Translations under genes and position numbers: made by a program
In this document: in pieces, positions 52,793 to 60,692 of the stretch
Numbering within the stretch: the first letter of the stretch is position 1
Layout: every line of letters begins with the position of its first letter
Notes under the pieces: generated by a model
Seen by the model: only the letters and a program-made list of their open reading frames with translations
Databases searched by the model: none
Told to the model about the DNA's origin: nothing
Origin: UBA12077 sp963665525
GTDB taxonomy: Bacteria > Bacteroidota > Bacteroidia > Bacteroidales > UBA12077
Direction: 5' to 3'
NCBI GenBank assembly: GCA_963665525.1
Contig: OY762280.1
Span: forward strand, 2,790,001-2,854,000
DNA: 64,000 nucleotides

Positions 52793-53230
52793 ATGTTAAA
52801 AAATCTATTATTTATTGTATTCATATTTTCATTTTATCAAGCAAATTCACAAACAGATGCTATGCAATTTAATAAACTCACATTAGAAGAAGAACGTGTT
52901 ATTATACATAAAGGAACAGAAATGCCATGGACAGGAAAACTTTTAAATAATAAGGAAGATGGAGTATATACTTGTAAACGATGTAATGCTGTTCTTTATA
53001 AATCGGAATATAAATTTGATTCGCATTGTGGTTGGCCAAGCTTCGATGATGAAGTTGATGGAGCTGTAAAACGTATTCTTGATAAAGATGGAAAAAGAAC
53101 AGAAATTGTTTGTGCAAACTGCGGTGCACATTTAGGTCATGTTTTCATTGGTGAAGGATTTACTCCTAAAAATACCAGACATTGTGTAAATTCAATTTCC
53201 CTTGAGTTTGTTCCTGAAAAGAAAAAGTAA
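52793..53230 (+). CDS. msrB: Peptide-methionine (R)-S-oxide reductase, exported
   Basis: Repairs methionine-R-sulfoxide in proteins. 145 residues with a signal peptide (about 1-19, ending ANSQ), so it acts in the periplasm, unlike most MsrB. Zinc site: CKRCN and CANCG, each a CxxC pair; catalytic Cys in RHCVNSISL with the nearby GWPSFDDE and GEGFTP. All canonical residues are intact. It converges with the B3/4 gene, whose stop lies 1 base beyond its own. Confidence 0.95.
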   Translation: MLKNLLFIVFIFSFYQANSQTDAMQFNKLTLEEERVIIHKGTEMPWTGKLLNNKEDGVYTCKRCNAVLYKSEYKFDSHCGWPSFDDEVDGAVKRILDKDGKRTEIVCANCGAHLGHVFIGEGFTPKNTRHCVNSISLEFVPEKKK

Positions 53231-53231
53231 A

Positions 53232-53894
53232 TTACTGTATTAAACCTGTTTCAATATTATTTGCTTCAGCAAATTGCATTAGATTTTCTTTCAATTGATT
53301 TAATTGAAACTCTACATCGGCCAGTCCACTGAACGAAATAATATTCATGGATATGGTTTTTGTATTATCAGTTATTTTAACTCTTTCTGAATCGCTCGTT
53401 GGGCTTCCAAACTTACCAATTGCATCTTCAAAAACCGGAAGATTTTCAATATTTAATAATCCACGACCAATGCCATAATATTCATCTTCCTTAGTTCCAA
53501 TAGTAAATGCAATTGGAGGATTAAGTTTCGAAATATCAAATGCGCAAATTGAATAATAAGACTTGATTGATATTAGGTTATTGATATCAACAATATTATT
53601 GATTTTATAGATTCCTTTCTCTTTAACTATTCTTCGTAATAAAGCTTCGGAAGATAAACGATATCGAGCTGGATCTTTTCCTAGAGTTTTATATGCTTTA
53701 CGAGAATCGGCTATAACTTGTAATTTGGCAATATCTTCAACAACATGGTTTTCTGCAAAATCATTACATGCATCATCCAACTTTTGAGTTAACTCCTGAT
53801 CTGATTCTTTAACAACAATATCGGCCTGTAATGAACCAATTGCTATTTTATTCCACTTCTTTTTTAACTCATCAGAAATTTTAATATCGAACAT
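53232..53894 (-). CDS. B3/B4 tRNA-binding-like domain protein
   Basis: Cytoplasmic protein of 220 residues consisting of the B3/B4 domain found in the beta subunit of phenylalanyl-tRNA synthetase. Typical segments are DSRKAYKTLGKDPARYRLSS, EALLRRIVKEKG, INNIVDINNLISIKSYYSI and GTKEDEYYGIG. Stand-alone members exist in many bacteria and may edit mischarged tRNA or bind amino acids; function is unproven. No synthetase is near. It lies just left of a MITE-like repeat that occupies much of its upstream region. Confidence 0.87.
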   Translation of the reverse strand: MFDIKISDELKKKWNKIAIGSLQADIVVKESDQELTQKLDDACNDFAENHVVEDIAKLQVIADSRKAYKTLGKDPARYRLSSEALLRRIVKEKGIYKINNIVDINNLISIKSYYSICAFDISKLNPPIAFTIGTKEDEYYGIGRGLLNIENLPVFEDAIGKFGSPTSDSERVKITDNTKTISMNIISFSGLADVEFQLNQLKENLMQFAEANNIETGLIQ

Positions 53895-53983
53895 AATTAG
53901 AATTTTACTTAAAGCAGCATAAATCTAGAAAAAGTTTAGTTCTTTTGCTAATAGAATAGCAATGTAAACAAAAAGCCCTGCTT

Positions 53984-54089
53984 GTCATTCCCTTGAACTT
54001 TTCTCACGAGAGAATCGAGTAAAAAGGGAATCTATTTTTAATACGCAATACCTTTAATCATAGGATCCCCAACCAAGTTGGGGATGACA
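53984..54089. mobile_element. 106-bp MITE/REP-like element with terminal inverted repeats
   Basis: The ends are TGTCATTCCC and GGGGATGACA, inverted repeats of 10 bases with one mismatch. Inside, ATTCCCTT (53988-53995) pairs with AAGGGAAT (54024-54031), and ATCCCCAAC-CAA-GTTGGGGAT (54065-54085) is a perfect 9-bp hairpin. A smaller stem (TTCTC / GAGAA, 54001-54014) lies in the first loop. The composition, richer in GC than the flanks, and the double-hairpin plan resemble small dispersed palindromic repeats known in many bacteria. It contains no ORF and no target duplication was identified. Only this copy was noticed in the window. Confidence 0.7.
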
Positions 54090-54123
54090 TTTTTGACTTT
54101 TTGTTTTTATATCTTCATTAAAA

Positions 54124-54915
54124 ATGATAGTTAAACAAGAAAACAGTATAAAGTATTTACAATTTGAGAATTTATCAAATCATCAGAATATTATTCACTT
54201 TTCTACAACACGAATTGGAGGACAAAGTGTAGGAAAATTAGAATCATTGAATCTGGGATATACCGTCAATGATAATCCAATCATTGTAAGTTCACATCTT
54301 GAAAAGTTAGCTAATACTTTTGGCTTTGAACAAACGCAAATGGTTTCTCCAAAACAAACACATAGCAGGAATATTGGGATTGTGAAATCAACAAATGATA
54401 TTTTTAATAATACCGACGCATTGATTACAAATATTCCTAATATTTGCATTTTTATTCGTACTGCTGATTGTGTCCCAATTTTACTATTTGACCCTATACA
54501 AAAAGCTGCTGCGGCAATTCATTCAGGTTGGAAAAGTACCATACAAGAAATTTCAAAATACACAATCGATTTAATGAATAAGGAGTATGACACTAATCCA
54601 GCCGATATCATTGCCGGTATTGGTCCTTCAATTGGCCCTGCGGTTTATGAAGTAGGCCATGAAGTAATAGAAAAATTCGAGACAAAGTTTGGGAAAGATC
54701 ATATCCTAACTCCTATTAAGAACTCCGATAAGGGATTATTAAATCTTTGGGAAGTAAATAAACAAATCTTGTTGGATTCAGGTATACCTAAAAAAAATAT
54801 AGAGGTAGCTGAAATATGTACATATTCAAATCCTAAACTATTCTACTCGGCAAGAAGAGATGGAGTTAAAACGGGAAGGTTAGCAAGTGGTATCATGTTA
54901 AAACAAGAAAAATGA
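54124..54915 (+). CDS. pgeF: Peptidoglycan editing factor PgeF (YfiH/DUF152, multicopper laccase-like)
   Basis: Protein of 263 residues of the YfiH family. Active-site residues: His in SPKQTHSRNI, Cys in RTADCVPILLFD and His in AAIHSGWKSTI, which form the zinc site. The family was named laccase-like; E. coli YfiH/PgeF prevents incorporation of wrong amino acids into peptidoglycan by MurC. End motif SYSARRDGVKTGR-like (FYSARRDGVKTGRL) is typical. The stop codon overlaps the start of the next gene (ATGA), coupling translation to the EamA transporter. Confidence 0.92.
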   Translation: MIVKQENSIKYLQFENLSNHQNIIHFSTTRIGGQSVGKLESLNLGYTVNDNPIIVSSHLEKLANTFGFEQTQMVSPKQTHSRNIGIVKSTNDIFNNTDALITNIPNICIFIRTADCVPILLFDPIQKAAAAIHSGWKSTIQEISKYTIDLMNKEYDTNPADIIAGIGPSIGPAVYEVGHEVIEKFETKFGKDHILTPIKNSDKGLLNLWEVNKQILLDSGIPKKNIEVAEICTYSNPKLFYSARRDGVKTGRLASGIMLKQEK

Positions 54916-55766
54916 AAACATTCTGGTTAATACTGGTAACCATAGTTTGGGGATCAACCTTTTTAATTGTTAAAGACACTATTGGAACAGTTAACGAATA
55001 TTTAATTGTTTTTATTCGATCGGCATTAGCTTTTACAGTTATGTTCATTTTTCAATTATTTAAAGATTGGAGAAAACTATTCGACAAGAAAGGTTTTATT
55101 TATGGTTCTGTAATGGGAATTTTAATGGCCATAACTTATGGTGCCCAAACCATTGGTTTAAAATATACTAGTACAGGTCACAGTGCTTTTATAACTTCAT
55201 CGGCTGTAATTCTGGTTCCCTTTATTCTGTTTTTCCTGTACAAAGAGAAACTTGTAAAAATTGATATGATTGCTGTTTTAATAGTTTTTGTTGGCTTATT
55301 TCTGTTAACCTACGATTTTGAAACCAGCATGAATATTGGCGATATTATTACCATAATAACAGCGTTATCCTACGCTTTTCATGTGGTTTTTGCAGGAAGA
55401 TTTGTTAAGAAAGCCGATACCATGACACTAGTAACATATCAGTTCTTTGCTGCTGCAGTGGTTGGTTTAGTTGCTTTTTTATTTACAAATAACGAAACTG
55501 TTGTTATAAGCACAAAAGCATGGAGTTCATTAATTTATTTAGGTTTAATAGGAACTTTATTTTGTTATTTCGTTACTGTTTGGGTTCAAAAATATGTTTC
55601 TTCATTAAAAGTTGCTATTATATTTTCGCTTGAACCAGTTTTTGCTGCAATCTTTGGATATTTTATTATTCATGAGATCTTAAATCCTAAAGAACTAACA
55701 GGAGCAACATTCATACTTGCCGGAGTTATAGTCCATAGCATCATGAAAAATAAATCCGGCAAATGA
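54912..55766 (+). CDS. EamA/DMT-family transporter (second copy)
   Basis: Ten-helix transporter of 284 residues with two EamA repeats; begins ILVTIVWGSTFLIVKDT and the second repeat near residue 148 (ITALSYAFHVVFAGRF). The C-terminus is short and basic. As with the EamA gene at 5.4 kb it is translationally coupled (ATGA) to an envelope gene, here pgeF. The two EamA proteins are only distantly similar. Substrate not inferable. Confidence 0.9.
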   Translation: MKTFWLILVTIVWGSTFLIVKDTIGTVNEYLIVFIRSALAFTVMFIFQLFKDWRKLFDKKGFIYGSVMGILMAITYGAQTIGLKYTSTGHSAFITSSAVILVPFILFFLYKEKLVKIDMIAVLIVFVGLFLLTYDFETSMNIGDIITIITALSYAFHVVFAGRFVKKADTMTLVTYQFFAAAVVGLVAFLFTNNETVVISTKAWSSLIYLGLIGTLFCYFVTVWVQKYVSSLKVAIIFSLEPVFAAIFGYFIIHEILNPKELTGATFILAGVIVHSIMKNKSGK

Positions 55767-55791
55767 GAATCTAAATTAATATTACAATTTA

Positions 55792-58206
55792 TTACTCATA
55801 TCGAAGAGCGTTAACGGGATTCTCTTTTGACACTTTAGTGATATGTGAATAAACCGTAATTAAAGTAACTGTAAAGAGAATAATAAAAGCTAAAAATAAA
55901 TACCAAAGCTGAAAATTAATTCTATATGCAAACTGCTGTAGCCATTTTGTTGTTGCCCACCATGCTATCGGCGATCCAATTAATATTGAAATTGCAATCC
56001 ATCTCAAATATTGATATATCAAGAGTTTAAACACTATCGCTCGCGACGCACCCAAAGTTTTTCTTATACCAATTTCTTTGGTTCTTCTTCTGGTAAGTAG
56101 TAAAACTATTCCGAATAATCCAATACTGGCAATAAATATAGATAAGATGGAAAATATTGTAAATATCTTTTTTAAAAGAACTTCTTGTTTGTACAATGAA
56201 TCAAAATATTGATCTACAAAGTAATACTCAAAAGGCCTGTTGTCGACAAAACTATCCCATTTTTTCTGAATACCTTTTACTGCTCCGGTTATATTATCAG
56301 ATTTTAATTTCACAGAAATATATCTACTTCTCCACATTGGAGCTACAGTAATAAAACAAGGTTTTATACTTTCGTGTAATGATTCAAAATTAAAATCCTC
56401 AACTACACCAATAATAGGCAAACTACCAAACCTCGATCCTCCTGAACTAAAATATGCTTCGCTTAAAGGATCTTCTAATCCAAATTCCTTAACAGCCGCC
56501 TGATTTACAATTATAGCCATAGAATCAGTTCTTCGGGCAGGGTCAAAATTACGACCTTCCGTTATTTTAATATCATAACAATCAATAAAATCATAATCGA
56601 CTGGAAAAATTAATGGAGAAACAATATTTTCTTCGGTATCACCATCGCGATAAACAAAACTCGAAAAGTACCCCTGCCCAGGAGTTGCAGTACTCAATGA
56701 AACTTTATTAACATACGATTCTTTTAAAAGTTCTGCTTTTAGCGTGTTAATTGATGCTCCAAGCACATCGGCATTTTTTACTACCAATATTTGTTCTTTA
56801 TCGAATCCTAATTTCTGATTACGCATGTGATTTAATTGTTGAAACACTACAACCGTTGCAACAATCAGTATAAAGGATATAATATATTGAAAGATAATTA
56901 AAGAACTTTTAAAACTATTATGCTTATTGGCATGTTTGCTTTCCTTTTTCAATACTACTACAGGATTAGAAGATGAAAGAACAAAAGCCGGGTACAAGCC
57001 CGATACAAATCCTAATACTAGAATCAGGACAATAAGTGATGGTAATACTATTGCATTATCGAAATAGTTCAACGAAAAATTTCTCCCAAATAAGGAATTT
57101 ATATATGGCAAAGTAATCTCAATTAATATTATTCCCAATAGAGTCGATATCATGGTAATAAATATTGACTCTCCTAAAAACTGCCTGATAATTTCCTTTT
57201 TCGAAGCTCCTGAAATTTTTCTTATCCCAATTTCTTTCCCACGTTCAATACCTTTTGCTGTTGAAAGGTTTATATAATTTGCCAAAGCAAGAGTTAAAAT
57301 TAACAAGGCAACAATTAAGAAGACATAAATATTACTCATGTTTGTTCTCTTAGCTTTATCTTCTTCCATTCCCGATTTCAAATGGATATCTTTTAAAGCT
57401 TGCAAAGAATAATTATAGTTACTACCGCCACTAATAAATTCATCAAAACTCATATTCATAACTCTCTGAATAAAAGCTCCCATATGCATTTTTACTAAAC
57501 TGGGGATTTTAGATTCTAATTCAGTCTTAGAATCCTTATCGCGCAGTAAAAGATAAGTCTGGAACGGGTTATTATACCATCCCGTTGCATGACTTCTTGG
57601 TAAGGTATTAAGTGATGCAATATAATCAATATCTAAGTGATAATTTTCGGGAATATTTTCGCAAATACCTATCACTTCAAAATCCATTTCACCTTTCAGT
57701 GATATGTTTTTCCCAATAGCTGGCTCGTCACTAAATAATTTACGCGCAGTGTTTTCTGTTAAAACAACAGTATTAGGTTGTGTGAGCAATTTCTCATTCC
57801 GACCAGAGATTATCGATATTGAAAACATCTCAAAAAAAGTAGAATCAGCAAAATAAAAGTTTTTCTCTTTAAATGATTTTTCATTTAAGACTACAATCGA
57901 TTCATCATTATTATACAAGCGAACTCCATTTTCTACCTCCGGGAATTCTTTTATAAAAGAAGCACATAAAGGTGCTGGCGATGCAGGAACTTTTCTCGCA
58001 ACATCTTTCAAAGTAGTTTCCCAACAAACCCTGTAAATACGCTCGTAGTTCTTTATCCCTTTATCAAACGATAACTCGAAATGAATATAAAGAAAGATGA
58101 TTACTACAGTAGCAATACCGATTGAAAAACCTAAAGTATTAATTACAAAAAAAAGTTTATTCTTTTTTATTTGTCGTAATGACGATATTAAATAATTTCT
58201 GAACAT
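55792..58206 (-). CDS. ABC transporter permease of the FtsX/MacB type
   Basis: Membrane protein of 804 residues with a duplicated FtsX plan: helix near the N-terminus (about 20-42), extracytoplasmic MacB-like domain (about 45-275), three helices (about 285-420), another helix and periplasmic domain (about 425-660) and three final helices (about 680-800) ending NPVNALRYE. The motif EIGIRKISGASKKEIIRQFL and its copy EIGIRKTLGASRAIVFKLLI are the cytoplasmic coupling helices that contact the ATPase. No ATPase gene lies nearby, so the partner must be encoded elsewhere. Probably part of an export or envelope-stress system. Confidence 0.92.
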   Translation of the reverse strand: MFRNYLISSLRQIKKNKLFFVINTLGFSIGIATVVIIFLYIHFELSFDKGIKNYERIYRVCWETTLKDVARKVPASPAPLCASFIKEFPEVENGVRLYNNDESIVVLNEKSFKEKNFYFADSTFFEMFSISIISGRNEKLLTQPNTVVLTENTARKLFSDEPAIGKNISLKGEMDFEVIGICENIPENYHLDIDYIASLNTLPRSHATGWYNNPFQTYLLLRDKDSKTELESKIPSLVKMHMGAFIQRVMNMSFDEFISGGSNYNYSLQALKDIHLKSGMEEDKAKRTNMSNIYVFLIVALLILTLALANYINLSTAKGIERGKEIGIRKISGASKKEIIRQFLGESIFITMISTLLGIILIEITLPYINSLFGRNFSLNYFDNAIVLPSLIVLILVLGFVSGLYPAFVLSSSNPVVVLKKESKHANKHNSFKSSLIIFQYIISFILIVATVVVFQQLNHMRNQKLGFDKEQILVVKNADVLGASINTLKAELLKESYVNKVSLSTATPGQGYFSSFVYRDGDTEENIVSPLIFPVDYDFIDCYDIKITEGRNFDPARRTDSMAIIVNQAAVKEFGLEDPLSEAYFSSGGSRFGSLPIIGVVEDFNFESLHESIKPCFITVAPMWRSRYISVKLKSDNITGAVKGIQKKWDSFVDNRPFEYYFVDQYFDSLYKQEVLLKKIFTIFSILSIFIASIGLFGIVLLLTRRRTKEIGIRKTLGASRAIVFKLLIYQYLRWIAISILIGSPIAWWATTKWLQQFAYRINFQLWYLFLAFIILFTVTLITVYSHITKVSKENPVNALRYE

Positions 58207-58327
58207 TGGAATATTTTTTAAGTACCAAGAATTAAACTATACCATTGAATTGTATATAGCAATATAAATTCGGAAGTAAACAGCCACCTAAAAATCTATG
58301 AATTATTTAAAAAAATTATTTTAGAAC

Positions 58328-58699
58328 TTAATCCTGTTTATTTTCTTTTCTGGATATAATGGTAAGAATGATGATCTCTATTCTTGCAATTGCGAAAACA
58401 AAAATTGCAAAAATAGGTCCTACTAAAGCCATTTTTAAACCTCCGGCAACCATTTTTGGAGTAAGCTGCCCTGCTGCTTCAATGGTATCGAATGCTCTGA
58501 TCAACCCAATTGTGCGACCTAGAAATCCCCAAGCCAAGGCAAACCATGCAATTGAAGATATAAGTTTAATGTTTTTTTCTCTATCGCCTTTTGCAATTAA
58601 TTCTTTTACAAAAAGTGTTACAATAACTATTAGTGCAATAAAAATTATCACAGTAATTCCTATTCCACCATCTACAAATTTGTCAAGAATGTTTTTCAT
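58328..58699 (-). CDS. Small MotA/TolQ/ExbB-like membrane protein
   Basis: Protein of 123 residues with three hydrophobic segments (about 14-33, 45-65 and 85-115). The last, with GGLKMALVGPIFAIFVFAIA, resembles the helix of MotA/TolQ/ExbB proton channels that lines the pore, and the spacing of the helices agrees. It is shorter than ordinary ExbB and lacks a large cytoplasmic loop. No ExbD-type partner is beside it. It lies between the ABC permease and the LytS gene, in the permease direction. Assignment is tentative. Confidence 0.55.
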   Translation of the reverse strand: MKNILDKFVDGGIGITVIIFIALIVIVTLFVKELIAKGDREKNIKLISSIAWFALAWGFLGRTIGLIRAFDTIEAAGQLTPKMVAGGLKMALVGPIFAIFVFAIARIEIIILTIISRKENKQD

Positions 58700-58911
58700 A
58701 ACTGTTTGTTTAAAATTAATACTAATCCAAATGTAATAAGGTAATCAGTATCATTTTTTTTATTGCGATAGAACAAAGATTTTGTTTTGCTTTTAACAAA
58801 TTTAAAGCTGTGAATTGACAATTCCACTATTTTTATGTTAAAAGATGACCTAATCATGTAATTGGTCTATAAAAAAATGCTTGTTCAAAGATTTTACGTA
58901 TTATTGCTATA

Positions 58912-59973
58912 ATGAAAAACTCAAAACTAAAAATTATTAAAACTATTCTTATTCATTTACTGTTCTGGATTGCAGTATGGTTTTTCTATTTTTACTTCTT
59001 TAGTTTTAACTCAAACGACAAAGATTATATTATTTGGTTTTCGAGCACAATATTACCTGTAACTATATTGCTCACTTACTTTATGGTATATTACCTGGTT
59101 CCTAAATTCTTATTAGCTAAAAAATATTGGAAATTTGCTCTTTATAGCTTTTATACCATAATAATATCATCGAATATTATTGTGCCATTAATTTTTGGAA
59201 GTTTTATCTTCAAATCCGATTACAATATTAAACACATGCCATTAATGAGCAAGAATATTGTATTCGTTTTAGTTATGGTGTATTTAATTGCAGGTATAGT
59301 AAGTTTTATATATCTCCTGAATCAAAATTTTAAATCGCTCTCAAGAAATAAAGAATTGCAGAATAAAATACTGGAAACTCAGCTTCAGCTAAAAGAACAA
59401 GAGCTGCATTATTTAAAACAACAAATTCATCCTCATTTTTTATTCAACACATTAAATACTATTTACGGATTTGCTTTAAAACAATCGAAACAAACTCCAG
59501 AAATTATTCTTAAACTTTCTAATTTACTCGATTACATTTTATATCAGATCAATAAACCTAAAGTTCCACTGAAAGAAGAAGTTCTGCATATAAAAGAATA
59601 TATTGAACTAGAAAAGATACGATTTCAAGATACCCTAAAAATCATCTTTAGTGCAAATGAGATTAATGAGAACATTGAAGTGGCGCCTATGCTTTTGATA
59701 CCATTTATCGAAAATGCTTTCAAGCATGGCAACTTAATCGATGGATATTTAAGAATTGAGATTAATGTTCAGGTATTGAATAATAAAATGGAATTCAAAG
59801 TTCGCAATACTACTGTTGATCAGAAAGATCAAAAAGAAAACGGTGGTATTGGACTTGAAAACATTAAAAAGCGTTTAGACTTAAACTATAAAAACAATTA
59901 TTCTCTTCAACACTACGAAAAAGATAATTGGTACTTGGTAAATCTTATTATCTTTAACATAAATAATCAATAA
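58912..59973 (+). CDS. LytS-type sensor histidine kinase
   Basis: Membrane histidine kinase of 353 residues. About four helices in the first 145 residues (FWIAVWFFYFYFFSF, VTILLTYFMVYYL and further segments), with no recognised extracytoplasmic sensor domain, then a coiled-coil linker (about 150-170) and the His_kinase domain with the phosphorylated His in QQIHPHFLFNTLNTI. The ATPase domain has the N box (IPFIENAFKHG) and G box (GGIGLENIKKRL). It is followed 1 base later by a LytTR response regulator, its evident partner. Confidence 0.93.
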   Translation: MKNSKLKIIKTILIHLLFWIAVWFFYFYFFSFNSNDKDYIIWFSSTILPVTILLTYFMVYYLVPKFLLAKKYWKFALYSFYTIIISSNIIVPLIFGSFIFKSDYNIKHMPLMSKNIVFVLVMVYLIAGIVSFIYLLNQNFKSLSRNKELQNKILETQLQLKEQELHYLKQQIHPHFLFNTLNTIYGFALKQSKQTPEIILKLSNLLDYILYQINKPKVPLKEEVLHIKEYIELEKIRFQDTLKIIFSANEINENIEVAPMLLIPFIENAFKHGNLIDGYLRIEINVQVLNNKMEFKVRNTTVDQKDQKENGGIGLENIKKRLDLNYKNNYSLQHYEKDNWYLVNLIIFNINNQ

Positions 59974-59974
59974 A

Positions 59975-60688
59975 ATGCCTGATATTCAATGTCTTATTGT
60001 TGACGACGAACCTGTTGCACGCGAAATACTTGAAAGTCATTTATCAAGAATAGATTCTGTTCAAGTTGTAGGAAACTGCAAAAATGCATTGGAAGCATTT
60101 AATAAAATTAATTCTGTTCAGGTGGATTTAATTTTTCTAGATATTAATATGCCCGAAATTTCAGGTCTATCCTTTGCAAAATCTATTAACAAAAACATTA
60201 AAATTATTTTCACCACTGCTTATCGCGAATATGCGGTTGATGGATTTGATTTGCAAGCTGTAGATTATCTGCTTAAACCTATTTCGTTCGAACGATTATT
60301 ACAAGCAATCAATAAATATCTGGATGAAAATCATCCTCTACAAATTCAGAATCAAGAAGAAATAGTTGCTGAAAGAAGTGATTTTATTTTTGTTCGATCA
60401 GATCGTAAAATGATTAAAATTAGCTTTTGTGATATAAACTTTATTGAAAGTTTAAGCGATTATATTAAAATTCATTTAAACGATAAAACCATTATAACTC
60501 GCGAAACCATTACCAATATTGAAGCTAAACTCCCTAAAAATGATTTTATTAGAGTACATCGTTCATATATAGTTTCTTTAAGTAGTATTGATTCATTTAC
60601 CAATGAATATCTTGAGATTAGGAACAGCGAAATTCCGATTAGCAGAACTTATAAAAATGATGTTTTAAGAATATTAGAAGGAAATTAA
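59975..60688 (+). CDS. LytTR-family response regulator
   Basis: Regulator of 237 residues: receiver with acidic pair LIVDDEP and phosphoacceptor Asp in LIFLDINMPEISG, Thr in IIFTTAY and Lys in YLLKPIS; then a LytTR DNA-binding domain (about 140-235, IFVRSDRKMIKISFCDIN, FIRVHRSYIVSLSSI, ending IPISRTYKNDVL). Partner of the LytS kinase, one base apart. The neighbouring ABC permease or ExbB-like gene could be its target, since LytTR genes are often beside permeases in this phylum; this is inference. Confidence 0.94.
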   Translation: MPDIQCLIVDDEPVAREILESHLSRIDSVQVVGNCKNALEAFNKINSVQVDLIFLDINMPEISGLSFAKSINKNIKIIFTTAYREYAVDGFDLQAVDYLLKPISFERLLQAINKYLDENHPLQIQNQEEIVAERSDFIFVRSDRKMIKISFCDINFIESLSDYIKIHLNDKTIITRETITNIEAKLPKNDFIRVHRSYIVSLSSIDSFTNEYLEIRNSEIPISRTYKNDVLRILEGN

Positions 60689-60692
60689 CAGA

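Noticed and set aside
52902..53131. Minus-strand open frames over msrB
   Set aside because: They are shadows of the msrB coding frame, with repeated His/Tyr/Gln-rich sequence and no start context.
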